From Roseovarius bejariae (GTDB lineage: Bacteria > Pseudomonadota > Alphaproteobacteria > Rhodobacterales > Rhodobacteraceae), in contig NZ_SZWE01000001.1 in NCBI RefSeq assembly GCF_009669325.1, forward strand, positions 1,488,402 to 1,552,401: a stretch of 64,000 nt of DNA, given 5' to 3'. Shown piece by piece: positions 42,904 through 52,280 of this stretch. The notes beneath the pieces were generated by a model. The model did not search any database, was not told the origin of the DNA, and was given only the letters and a program-made list of their open reading frames with translations. Numbering within the stretch: position 1 is the stretch's first letter; each line of letters starts with the position of its first letter. The position numbers were made by a program, and so were the translations under genes.

Positions 42904-43176
42904 CTACACCCAGCGAAAGACCGCCGCGGCATAGATCAGGCAAAGGATCAGCGCATAGGGCTGATGCGCCCCGACAAGGGCCAGCCAGGCCAGGTTGATG
43001 AAGGCCGAGCCCAGAAGCGTGATGAAAAGACGATCACCGCGCGTGGTCTCGATCCGCAGAATCCCGGTACGCGGGGTCTCGGGGAATTTCACCGCGAGGA
43101 TCGAAAAGGTGATGAGCAACAGGGCGATCACCCCGAAGAATGCGGCGGTCGGTAGGGTCCATGCCATCCAGTCCAT
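42904..43176 (-). CDS. glpU: DUF2160 small membrane protein GlpU
   Basis: This 90-residue protein has two or three hydrophobic helices (TAAFFGVIALLLITFSILAV; LLGSAFINLAWLALVG; ALILCLIYAAAVF) and the DUF2160 pattern PETPRTGILRIETTRGDRLFITLLGSAFINL. In the rhizobial glycerol transporter operon the equivalent small gene is glpU. Its exact role in the complex is unknown. Confidence 0.9.
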   Translation of the reverse strand: MDWMAWTLPTAAFFGVIALLLITFSILAVKFPETPRTGILRIETTRGDRLFITLLGSAFINLAWLALVGAHQPYALILCLIYAAAVFRWV

Positions 43177-43191
43177 AGTGTGTTTCCTCCC

Positions 43192-44043
43192 TTACACGCG
43201 GCCCAGGGCAAAGCCCTTGGCGATGTAATTGCGCACGAAGTAGATCACCAAGGCCCCCGGCACGAGCGTCAGCACCCCGGCGGCGGCCAACACGCCCCAA
43301 TCGATCCCCGACGCCCCAATCGTACGCGTCATGGTGGCGGCGATGGGTTTGGCATCGACGCTGGTCAAGGTGCGCGACAGCAGCAGTTCCACCCACGAGA
43401 ACATGAAGCAGAAGAAGGCCGCCACGCCGATACCCGAGGCGATCAGGGGCGTGAAAATCTTGATGAAGAAGCGGCCAAAGCTGTAGCCGTCGATATAGGC
43501 GGTCTCGTCGATTTCCTTGGGTACGCCGCGCATGAACCCTTCAAGGATCCAGACAGCCAACGGCACGTTGAACAGACAGTGCGCCAAGGCCACGGCGATA
43601 TGCGTGTCGAACAAGCCGACCGAGCTGTAAAGCTGGAAAAACGGCAGCGCGAACACGGCGGGCGGGGCCATCCGGTTGGTCAGCAACCAGAAGAACAGGT
43701 GCTTGTCGCCCATGAAGTGATAGCGGCTGAAGGCATAGGCCGCCGGAAGCGCCACCGTGACCGAGATCACGGTGTTCATCACAACGTATGTCAGCGAATT
43801 GACGTAGCCCATGTACCAGCTTGGGTCGGTCAGGATGGTGACATAGTTCTGCAAGGTCAGGTCCCGCGGCCAGAGCGAGAACTCTCCCAATATCTCGGCA
43901 TTGGTTTTCAGGCTCATGTTCAGCAGCCAATAGATCGGCAGCATGAGGAACACGAGGTAGAGGGCCATCACCACCGCGCGGCTGTTGATCCGCGGCAGGG
44001 CACGGGCACGGCGGGCACTTTGATTCACGGTCATATCGGCCAT
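43192..44043 (-). CDS. glpQ: Glycerol ABC transporter permease GlpQ
   Basis: This is the MalG-type inner-membrane subunit of the glycerol importer, 283 residues with about six hydrophobic segments. The cytoplasmic loop that docks on the ATPase reads EGFMRGVPKEIDETAYIDGYSFGRFFIKIFTPLIASGIG, the EAA motif. Its start follows the glpP stop directly with no gap. Confidence 0.94.
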   Translation of the reverse strand: MADMTVNQSARRARALPRINSRAVVMALYLVFLMLPIYWLLNMSLKTNAEILGEFSLWPRDLTLQNYVTILTDPSWYMGYVNSLTYVVMNTVISVTVALPAAYAFSRYHFMGDKHLFFWLLTNRMAPPAVFALPFFQLYSSVGLFDTHIAVALAHCLFNVPLAVWILEGFMRGVPKEIDETAYIDGYSFGRFFIKIFTPLIASGIGVAAFFCFMFSWVELLLSRTLTSVDAKPIAATMTRTIGASGIDWGVLAAAGVLTLVPGALVIYFVRNYIAKGFALGRV

Positions 44044-44918
<875 letters not shown>

Positions 44919-44919
<1 letters not shown>

Positions 44920-45995
44920 TACGCAGCCTCCCCCTGCACCCGCCAGTCATTGGCGTAAACGTTGACATGCGCAGGGTCGAAGGTGACGCGCGTCTTGTCC
45001 GCGCCAATCTCTTCGCCTTCACCTGCGATGATATTGATATCGTTGCCGAAAAACTCGGCGCGCACGATCTTGTGGCGGCCAACGTCCTCGACCCGGCGCA
45101 CCTTGACGGGCAGGCCGTCGCTTTCGGAAAGGCGGGCGAATTCGGGCCGCACGCCGATTTCCACCTTGCCGTCCAGCGCGCCATAGGCCGCGCCCAGATC
45201 AAGGGCAGACCCATTGATATAGGCTTGCTTGCCTTCGACCTTGGCCGGGATCACGTTCATCCCCGGCGAGCCGATGAAATAGCCCACGAAGGTATGCTCG
45301 GGCCGCTCGAACAGTTCTTCGGGCGTGCCGATCTGCACCACGCGGCCATCGTACATGACCACCACCTTGTCAGCGAAGGTCAGGGCCTCGGTCTGGTCGT
45401 GGGTGACATAGATCATCGTGTGGCCGAAATCGTGGTGCAGCTTCTTGAGCTGCGTCCGCAATTCCCATTTCATATGCGGGTCGATCACTGTCAGTGGCTC
45501 ATCGAACAGCAGGGCATTCACATCCTTGCGGACCATGCCGCGGCCAAGGCTGATTTTCTGCTTGGCATCGGCGGTCAGGCCCCGCGCCTTGCGCGACAGT
45601 TCCTCTTCCATGCCGATCATGCGGGCCACTTCCTGAACTCGCTCGGCGACATAGGCCTCGTCCCGGCCCCGGTTGCGCAGCGGGAAGGCAAGGTTATCAC
45701 GCACGGTCATGGTGTCGTAGACGACAGGAAACTGGAACACCTGCGCGATGTTGCGTTCGGCGGTTGGCGCGTTGGTGACATCCTGCCCGTCAAACAGGAT
45801 GCGGCCCTGACTGGGCTGCAACAGCCCCGAAATGATGTTCAGAAGCGTGGATTTCCCACAGCCCGACGACCCCAGAAGCGCATAGGCCGCGCCATCGTCC
45901 CAATCATGGTTGAGTTCCTTGAGGGCATAATCCTCCTCGCCCTGCGGCTTGGGCAGGTAGGAGTGCGCGAGGTTATCCAATGTTATCTTTGCCAT
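44919..45995 (-). CDS. glpT: Glycerol ABC transporter ATP-binding protein GlpT
   Basis: This is one of two different ATPases of the glycerol importer, 358 residues. It has Walker A LGSSGCGKSTLL, a QFPVVYDTMTVRDNLAF Q-loop, Walker B ALLFDEPLTVIDPHMKW with the family's divergent signature ISLGRGMVRKDV in place of LSGGQ, the switch region YVTHDQTEALTFADKVVVM and a C-terminal TOBE-like domain. It should not be confused with the unrelated glycerol-3-phosphate permease GlpT of E. coli. Confidence 0.93.
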
Positions 45996-46009
45996 CTCGT
46001 GCCCCTCCC

Positions 46010-47098
46010 TCAGGCCGCAAGCGCATAGGCGGCAGGCGCGACAAGCGCGCCATCCTCGCCAAAGACATAAACGTGGCTGGGATCGAGGTAGACATCCAGA
46101 TCGGCCCCCAACGTCAGGTCATGCACCCCGTGCACCAGACCGACCCAGCGTTCGCCGTGGTGGTCCAGATGCACGAAGGTTTCCGAGCCGGTAAGCTCGG
46201 TCACGCTCAGTTGCGCGGTAAATTGCATCGCATCCGCCGTGTGCTTGCCGATCTCAAGGTGGTTGGGGCGGAACCCGGCGGTGTAGCGACCATCCGCCAG
46301 TTCGGCCAGCTTACCTGTGGCGGGGGCGGTCTGCCCATCACCGAACATCAGTTTGCTACCGGTTTTCGAGACTTGCAGGAAGTTCATCGGCGGGTCACTG
46401 AAAACCCGCGCGGTGGTGGCGTCGACGGGGCGGCGGTACACCTCGGGCGTACTGCCGAATTGGGTCACGCGGCCTTCCCAAAGCGTCGCGGTATTACCGC
46501 CCAGCAAAAGCGCCTCTTCCGGCTCGGTCGTGGCGTAAACGAAGATCGCGCCGGATTCCTCGAAAATCTTGGGGATTTCGATGCGCAATTCCTCGCGCAG
46601 CTTATAGTCAAGGTTCGCCAGCGGTTCGTCCAAAAGGACCAGCCCCGCGCCCTTGACCAGCGCCCGTGCCAAGGCACAGCGCTGTTGCTGCCCGCCCGAT
46701 AGTTCCAGCGGCTTGCGATCCAGCATCGGGGTCAGCTTCATCAGATCGGCGGTTGCCTTCACCGCGGCGTCCACCTCGGCCCCCTTCTTGCCCATCAGGC
46801 GCAGGGGCGAGGCGATGTTGTCATACACACTCATCGACGGGTAGTTGATGAACTGCTGATAGACCATCGCCACCTGACGATCCTGCACGCGCATGCCGGT
46901 CACGTCCTTGCCATCCCACAGGATGCGCCCCTCGTTCGGCACGTCCAGCCCGGCCATCAGGCGCATGAGCGAGGTTTTCCCCGCAAGCGTCGGCCCCAGA
47001 AGCACGTTCATCGTGCCCTTTTCCAACGTCAGGTCGGTGGGGTGGATATGCACCTGCCCGTTCACCACCTTGGTCACACTATCCAGTGTCAGCGTCAT
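46010..47098 (-). CDS. glpS: Glycerol ABC transporter ATP-binding protein GlpS
   Basis: This is the second ATPase of the glycerol importer, 362 residues, with Walker A LGPTLAGKTSLM (Ala and Lys in the loop), signature LSGGQQQRCALARAL, Walker B LVLLDEPLANLDYKLREELRIEI and YATTEPEEALLLGGNTA, in which the usual switch histidine (THD) is replaced by TTEPEE. That change is seen in one of the two nucleotide-binding subunits of such heterodimeric importers. C-terminal TOBE domains follow. It sits between glpD and glpT. Confidence 0.93.
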   Translation of the reverse strand: MTLTLDSVTKVVNGQVHIHPTDLTLEKGTMNVLLGPTLAGKTSLMRLMAGLDVPNEGRILWDGKDVTGMRVQDRQVAMVYQQFINYPSMSVYDNIASPLRLMGKKGAEVDAAVKATADLMKLTPMLDRKPLELSGGQQQRCALARALVKGAGLVLLDEPLANLDYKLREELRIEIPKIFEESGAIFVYATTEPEEALLLGGNTATLWEGRVTQFGSTPEVYRRPVDATTARVFSDPPMNFLQVSKTGSKLMFGDGQTAPATGKLAELADGRYTAGFRPNHLEIGKHTADAMQFTAQLSVTELTGSETFVHLDHHGERWVGLVHGVHDLTLGADLDVYLDPSHVYVFGEDGALVAPAAYALAA

Positions 47099-47131
47099 CC
47101 GCGTCTTTCCTCCTTCACGCCGCGGCCTGCC

Positions 47132-48724
47132 TTATTCGGCGGCCATGGCCTCCCCCGACGTCATCCAATCATCCAGCGCCTTGATCTGCCCCTTGGTCAT
47201 CCGCAGGCCCAGACGGGTGCGGCGCCAGACGATATCCTCGGCCCGGCGGGCATATTCGTGGCGCATCATCCATGCAACTTCGCGCGCGGTCAGAGTTGCG
47301 CCGAAATCCTGCCCCAGATCCTCGATCGTTGCGGCATCGCCCAGAACCTGCACCGCCTCGGTGCCATAGGCGCGCACCAACCGCCCGGCCCAATAGTCAT
47401 CCAGAAACGGGTATGCGGACTTCAGATCATCAACCAGACGCTGCACGCCGTCCACCGCGAAATCACCCCCCGGCAGGGCAACACCCGCCGTCCAGTCACC
47501 CTTGGCGTGATCGAAGAACGGCGTGATCTTGGCCAGTGCCGCCTCGGCGAGCTTGCGATAGGTGGTGATCTTGCCACCAAAGACATTCAACACAGGCGCA
47601 CCAGCTGCATCGTCCAGCTTCAGCACATAGTCGCGCGTCGCGGCCGTCGCTGATTTAGCGCCATCGTCATAAAGCGGCCGCACACCAGAGTAAGTCCAGA
47701 CGATATCGTCGCGCGTCACGGGCTGCTTGAAGTATTCCGATGCGAAATCGCACAGATACTGCGCCTCGGCCTCGGTGCATTCGGGTTTGGCCGAGGGGTC
47801 TTCGTGCTCCACATCGGTGGTGCCGATCAGGGTGAAATCTCCCTCGTAAGGAATCGCGAAAATGATCCGCCCATCAGCGCCTTGGAAGAAATAGCATTTG
47901 TCGTGATCGAAAAGTCGCCGGGTCACGATATGGCTACCGCGCACAAGGCGCACACCTTCGCTGGCGTTCTGGTGCAGGGTGCTGGTGATCACGTCCTTCA
48001 CCCATGGGCCACCGGCATTGACCAAGGCGCGCGCCTTGACGGTTTCGTGCCGTCCCGTCTCGGTGTTTTCCAGCTCGACAACCCAAAGGCCGTCTTGGCG
48101 CGTTGCGGTCATCACCTTGGTCCGCGTCATGATCCGCGCGCCCCGCGCCTCGGCATCCCGCGCGTTCAGCACCACAAGGCGGCTGTCTTCGATCCAGCAA
48201 TCGGAATATTCGAACGCCCGTTGGAACTTGCCCTTGAGCGGCGCACCCTCGGGGGCATGGCCCAAGTTCAGCGTTTTGGTTCCGGGCAGGATTTTGCGCC
48301 CCCCCAGGTGATCATACATGAACAGGCCCAGCCGGATCAGCCACGCGGGCCGCCGTCCCTTCATCCATGGCATGACGGCATTGAGCAGCTTGGACGTGGG
48401 CGTTTCTCCCTCGAACCGCATGTCCTTGTGATAGGGTAGGACAAATCGCATCGGCCAGCTGATATGCGGCATGGCACGCAGCAGGGTTTCACGCTCGATC
48501 AGGGCCTCGCGGACGAGGCGCACCTCGAAATACTCAAGATAGCGCAACCCGCCGTGAAACAGCTTAGTCGAGGCCGAAGACGTAGCAGAGGCCAGATCGT
48601 TCATCTCGGCCAAGGTAACACTCAGGCCACGACCCGCCGCATCCCGCGCGATACCACAGCCGTTGATACCGCCGCCGATGACGAACAGATCAACCGTATC
48701 ACTGGATGTGCCTTTGCCGCCCAC
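47132..48724 (-). CDS. glpD: Aerobic glycerol-3-phosphate dehydrogenase
   Basis: GlpD oxidises glycerol 3-phosphate to dihydroxyacetone phosphate and passes electrons to quinone at the inner membrane. The 530-residue protein has the FAD motif VIGGGINGCGIARDAAGRGLSVTLAE, SSASTKLFHGGLRYLEYFEV, and VFGGKITTYRKLAEAALAKI near the C-terminus. I choose the GTG at 48724 because GGAGGAG stands 7 nt before it; the frame is also open to 48769. It is the first gene of the transporter operon and is divergent from glpR. Confidence 0.95.
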   Translation of the reverse strand: MGGKGTSSDTVDLFVIGGGINGCGIARDAAGRGLSVTLAEMNDLASATSSASTKLFHGGLRYLEYFEVRLVREALIERETLLRAMPHISWPMRFVLPYHKDMRFEGETPTSKLLNAVMPWMKGRRPAWLIRLGLFMYDHLGGRKILPGTKTLNLGHAPEGAPLKGKFQRAFEYSDCWIEDSRLVVLNARDAEARGARIMTRTKVMTATRQDGLWVVELENTETGRHETVKARALVNAGGPWVKDVITSTLHQNASEGVRLVRGSHIVTRRLFDHDKCYFFQGADGRIIFAIPYEGDFTLIGTTDVEHEDPSAKPECTEAEAQYLCDFASEYFKQPVTRDDIVWTYSGVRPLYDDGAKSATAATRDYVLKLDDAAGAPVLNVFGGKITTYRKLAEAALAKITPFFDHAKGDWTAGVALPGGDFAVDGVQRLVDDLKSAYPFLDDYWAGRLVRAYGTEAVQVLGDAATIEDLGQDFGATLTAREVAWMMRHEYARRAEDIVWRRTRLGLRMTKGQIKALDDWMTSGEAMAAE

Positions 48725-48798
48725 GCGCGCTCTCCTCCCACACTTCGGGTCTGCGACAAAACGAACCACAAACGCGCGGCAATCGTCAATGAATATTG

Positions 48799-48816
48799 TT
48801 CGTTTATGTTCGCTTT
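48799..48816. promoter_or_regulatory. Candidate GlpR operator, glpD side
   Basis: TTCGTTTATGTTCGCTTT carries two TTCG-YTT units 10 nt apart. The opposite strand of 48958-48975 reads TTCGATTATGTTCGTTTT, the same pattern in inverse orientation. TTCG-type tandem sites are typical of DeoR-family GlpR proteins. The site lies 75 nt from the glpD start. Confidence 0.6.
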
Positions 48817-48957
48817 TGGCATTTCGCTTTGTTTTTACTGGTATTTTCTTTCGAAAAGCGTCCGCTTTGTCATGACGTCTTTACAAACGAGCAACTCAAC
48901 GACCCGCGAATCAATAGACTCGCACCAAAATTCATCGGATTTCTTGATTTGCCGAAA

Positions 48958-48975
48958 AAAACGAACATAATCGAA
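48958..48975. promoter_or_regulatory. Candidate GlpR operator, glpR side
   Basis: The minus strand reads TTCGATTATGTTCGTTTT, agreeing with the glpD-side site in 15 of 18 positions. It ends 23 nt before the glpR start, so GlpR bound here could repress its own gene. Confidence 0.6.
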
Positions 48976-48998
48976 AAAAACACGGCAATGAGGGGCCC

Positions 48999-49760
48999 AT
49001 GTCGCAGACGTTCCGCCAACCCGACATTCTGGAAATCGCCCGGACCGAAGGCAAGGTCATGGTCGAAGATCTGGCCGAACGCTTCAACGTCACGGTGCAG
49101 ACCATCCGCCGCGACCTGACCGAACTGGCCAACGCCGGGAAGCTCGAAAGGGTCCATGGCGGGGCGATTCTGCCCTCGGGCGTCACCAATATCGTCTACG
49201 AGGAACGCCGCCGCCTGCACGAGGACGCCAAGCAATCCATCGCCCGGGCCTGCGCCGCCGCCATCCCCGACGACGCCTCGGTGTTCCTCGATATCGGCAC
49301 CACGACCGAAGCCGTGGCACAGGCCCTGTTGGATCACAGCAACCTCATGGTGGTGACCAACAACATGAACGTGGCCAATATCCTGCTGGCCAACCCCGAT
49401 TGCGAGATCGTGGTCGCGGGCGGCACCTTGCGCCGGTCCGACAATGGGCTGGTGGGCAACATCACCGCCCGCACCATCGAGAATTTCAAGTTCGACCATG
49501 CGATTCTTGGCTGTTCGGCCATGGACGAAGATGGCGACCTTCTGGACTTCGACATTCAGGAGGTGCTGGTCGGTCAAACCCTTCTCAAACGCTCGCGCGA
49601 AGTTCTTTTGGTGGCAGATCACTCCAAGTTTCAGCGCAACGCACCGGTGCGCATCGGCTCGCTTCAGGATATCGACCGGTTCTTCACGGATCGCCCCCTA
49701 CCCCCTACCCTGATGGACCGCTGCGCAGGATGGGGAACCGAGGTGTCGATCACCGGCTAG
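48999..49760 (+). CDS. glpR: DeoR family glycerol-3-phosphate regulon repressor
   Basis: GlpR represses the glp genes and is released by glycerol 3-phosphate. The 253-residue protein has the DeoR helix-turn-helix (QPDILEIARTEGKVMVEDLAERFNVTVQTIRRDLTELANAGKLERVHGGA) and the DeoRC sensor domain with FLDIGTTTEAVAQALL, VTNNMNVANIL, VVAGGTLRRSDNGLVG and LVADHSKF. It is divergent from glpD and ends with a 4-nt convergent overlap with metR. Confidence 0.95.
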   Translation: MSQTFRQPDILEIARTEGKVMVEDLAERFNVTVQTIRRDLTELANAGKLERVHGGAILPSGVTNIVYEERRRLHEDAKQSIARACAAAIPDDASVFLDIGTTTEAVAQALLDHSNLMVVTNNMNVANILLANPDCEIVVAGGTLRRSDNGLVGNITARTIENFKFDHAILGCSAMDEDGDLLDFDIQEVLVGQTLLKRSREVLLVADHSKFQRNAPVRIGSLQDIDRFFTDRPLPPTLMDRCAGWGTEVSITG

Positions 49761-50674
49761 GCTGGCTCCAACCCCCGCTGCAAGCGCACGGGTATTTCCC
49801 GCGCCAACCGGATAAGATGTGCCATGTAGGGTTTATCTGCATCGTCCTCGCGAATGGCCGCATATAGCCGCTTGGTCAGGCCAGATTCCGTAATCGGCCT
49901 AGTGACGTAGTCGCGGCTCGCCCGCGCCTCACGCACCACCCAATCGGGCAAAACCGCAACGCCTCGGTTCGAGGCCACCAAAAGCAGGATCACCGCTGTC
50001 AGTTCCACTTGGCGAATGGCGCGCGGCTCCACCTTGGCCGGGGTCAAAAGCTCGGTAAAAACATCAAGACGCGAACGATCCACGGGATAGGTGATAAGAG
50101 TCTCGTCGCGAAAATCGCCCGCCTCGACATAGGGTTTCTGCGCCAGTGGATGCTGGCTTGAGGCGACGAACACCGGCTCATAATCGAAAAGCGGCTTGAA
50201 GGTGATCCCCGGAAGGGTTTCGGGATCTGACGAGATCACCAGATCTACCTCTTCTTTCTGAAGCGCGGGCAATGCATCGAAGGCCAGACCGGGCCGAATA
50301 TCAACATCCACTTCGCCCCAGTTCTTGCGAAACTGCTCCAGCACCGGGAACAACCACTCGAAACAGGCGTGGCATTCGATGGCGATATGCATGCGCCCGG
50401 CACTGCCCTCGCGCAGACCGCCGAACTCGGACTCCAAAGCCTCGATCTCGGGCAAAACCTTCTCGGCCACCCGCAACAATCGCTGCCCCGCCGCCGACAG
50501 GCGCAGGGGCTTCGAGCGGCGCACGAAGAGCTCCACCCCGGCCTGATCCTCCAAACCCTTGATTTGGTGACTCAAAGCCGATTGCGTGATGTGCAAAAGT
50601 TCGGCCGCACGGGCCAGGCCGCCTGCCTGATGAATGGCCCGGATCGTGCGCAGGTGGCGAAATTCGATGTGCAT
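49757..50674 (-). CDS. metR: LysR family regulator, MetR-like
   Basis: MetR activates methionine-synthesis genes with homocysteine as co-activator. The 305-residue protein starts MHIEFRHLRTIRAIHQAGGLARAAELLHITQSALSHQIKGLED, a MetR-type helix-turn-helix, and has the sensor-domain block HACFEWLFPVLEQFRKNWGEVDVDI. It is divergent from metF with a consensus MetR box between them. A start 18 nt upstream is possible but overlaps the regulatory region. Confidence 0.9.
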   Translation of the reverse strand: MHIEFRHLRTIRAIHQAGGLARAAELLHITQSALSHQIKGLEDQAGVELFVRRSKPLRLSAAGQRLLRVAEKVLPEIEALESEFGGLREGSAGRMHIAIECHACFEWLFPVLEQFRKNWGEVDVDIRPGLAFDALPALQKEEVDLVISSDPETLPGITFKPLFDYEPVFVASSQHPLAQKPYVEAGDFRDETLITYPVDRSRLDVFTELLTPAKVEPRAIRQVELTAVILLLVASNRGVAVLPDWVVREARASRDYVTRPITESGLTKRLYAAIREDDADKPYMAHLIRLAREIPVRLQRGLEPA

Positions 50675-50682
50675 ATTGTGAA

Positions 50683-50695
50683 TGAACCTCATTCA
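50683..50695. promoter_or_regulatory. MetR box between metR and metF
   Basis: TGAACCTCATTCA fits the MetR consensus TGAA-N5-TTCA exactly. It starts 9 nt from the metR start codon and lies 84 nt before metF, so it could serve autorepression and activation. The bases around it contain further TGAA half-sites (TGAATG at 50680 and 50702). Confidence 0.75.
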
Positions 50696-50778
50696 AACCA
50701 TGAATGTTATGAGGTTGTCTCACAATGCTGCACCTGCAACAAGAGGCCAGACAAAAGAATCTTGCAGGATTGAGACCG

Positions 50779-51645
50779 ATGACCACGCCCAGCATTTCGT
50801 TCGAATTCTTCCCGCCCAAATCGCTTGAGGCGTCGTTTCGCCTGTGGGACACGGTGCAAACGCTGGCCCCGCTTGATCCGCGCTTTGTTTCGGTCACATA
50901 TGGCGCTGGCGGGACGACCCGCGAATTGACGCGCGAGGCGGTGGGCACCCTGCACAAATCCTCGGGTCTCAACGTGGCAGCGCATCTGACCTGTGTCGAA
51001 GCCACCCGTGCCGAGACCCTGGAGATCGCCGACAGTTTCGCCGCCGCGGGCGTCAGCGAGATCGTCGCCCTGCGCGGCGACCCCCCCAAGGGCGCGGGCC
51101 GTTTCACGCCGCACCCCGACGGCTTTGACGACTCCTGCGAATTGATCGAAGCCCTGGCCGAGACCGGCAAATTCAACATCCGTGTCGGCGCCTATCCGGA
51201 AAAACACCCCGATGCCGCCAACGCCCAAGCCGATGTGGACTGGCTCAAACGCAAACTCGATGCCGGGGCCTCCGAGGCGATCACGCAATTTTTCTTCGAA
51301 CCGGAAACCTTCTTTCGCTTCCGCGACGCCTGTGAAAAGGCAGGCATCGACGCGCCGATCATCCCCGGCGTCCTGCCGATCGAAAACTGGGCCGGTGTGC
51401 GCAAGTTCGCGCAGGCTTGCGGCACGCAAATCCCTGCGTGGCTGGATGATGCCTTCGCCAAGGCCAAACGCGACGGACGCGAAGACCTGCTGGCCACGGC
51501 GCTGGCCACGGAACTGTGCAGCGAGTTGATCGAAGGCGGTGTCGAAGACCTGCATTTCTATACGCTCAACCGCCCGGAACTCACCCGCGATGTCTGCCAC
51601 GCGCTTGGCGTTACCCCGAAAGTCACGCTGCGCGACGTCGCCTGA
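50779..51645 (+). CDS. metF: 5,10-Methylenetetrahydrofolate reductase
   Basis: MetF reduces methylene-THF to methyl-THF, the methyl donor for methionine synthase. The 288-residue flavoprotein has SFEFFPPKS at the N-terminus, VSVTYGAGGTTRE, HLTCVEATRAE, IVALRGDPPKG, VGAYPEKHPDA and ITQFFFEPETFFRFRDACEKAG in the expected order. The frame is open to 50725 but the ATG at 50779 begins the family match. It is divergent from metR. Confidence 0.96.
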   Translation: MTTPSISFEFFPPKSLEASFRLWDTVQTLAPLDPRFVSVTYGAGGTTRELTREAVGTLHKSSGLNVAAHLTCVEATRAETLEIADSFAAAGVSEIVALRGDPPKGAGRFTPHPDGFDDSCELIEALAETGKFNIRVGAYPEKHPDAANAQADVDWLKRKLDAGASEAITQFFFEPETFFRFRDACEKAGIDAPIIPGVLPIENWAGVRKFAQACGTQIPAWLDDAFAKAKRDGREDLLATALATELCSELIEGGVEDLHFYTLNRPELTRDVCHALGVTPKVTLRDVA

Positions 51646-51709
51646 GTCTTTCCCTTTTCAAAAAGCTGACCTAGCGTGCCCTCGGACAACACCACCCGGG
51701 GGCCGCATA

Positions 51710-52195
51710 ATGCATATCGCTGAAACACTCGACCAACTGCCCGACATGAATGACCTTCAGTCCCGCTCGGGCCTGGAGTTCATGCAAGACATGGTGGCAG
51801 GCCGCCTGCCCGGCCCACCCATCGGCGCGACCATGGGGTTCTGGCCGATCTCGGCCGAGGACGGGTGCGTCGTTTTCGAGGGCACGCCTGAGTTTCCTGT
51901 GACCAACCCGATGCGTGGGCTACACGGCGGCTGGTACGGCGCGATTCTCGATAGCTGCATGGCCTGCGCGGTCATGACCAAGGTCCCACGCGGCTCGGTC
52001 TATACCACGCTTGAATACAAGGTGAACATCACCCGTGCGATCCCCTTGGGCCTTACGGTTCGCGCCACGGGCACGGTCCAACACGCGGGCCGATCCACCG
52101 GGGTGGCCTCCGGCGAAATACGCGGCACGGAAGATGGCAAACTCTATGCCAGCGGGTCCACAACCTGCCTGATCATGAAAGCGCCGCTAGCCTGA
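51710..52195 (+). CDS. PaaI family hotdog-fold thioesterase
   Basis: This 161-residue acyl-CoA thioesterase-like protein has the PaaI pattern NPMRGLHGGWYGAILDSCMACAV (HGG with a following Asp) and YTTLEYKVNITRAIP. The ATG at 51710 gives a family-sized protein; the longer frame overlaps metF. The acyl substrate is unknown. Confidence 0.87.
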   Translation: MHIAETLDQLPDMNDLQSRSGLEFMQDMVAGRLPGPPIGATMGFWPISAEDGCVVFEGTPEFPVTNPMRGLHGGWYGAILDSCMACAVMTKVPRGSVYTTLEYKVNITRAIPLGLTVRATGTVQHAGRSTGVASGEIRGTEDGKLYASGSTTCLIMKAPLA

Positions 52196-52227
52196 CATGA
52201 ACAGGCGTTCCGGCTTTTTTTTGGACA

Positions 52228-52274
52228 AAATACCCTGGGGGAGCCGCCCGCAGGGCGGTGGGGGCGAAGCCCCC
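52228..52274. repeat. Two-hairpin intergenic element, copy B
   Basis: This 47-bp element repeats that at 33368-33414: AAATACCCTGGGGGAG, then a GCCC-GCA-GGGC hairpin and a GGGGC-GAA-GCCCC hairpin. A run of eight Ts just before it (TTTTTTTT region at 52215-52222) helps make it a possible transcript end for the minus-strand gene. It lies between convergent genes. Confidence 0.75.
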
Positions 52275-52280
52275 TGACCC

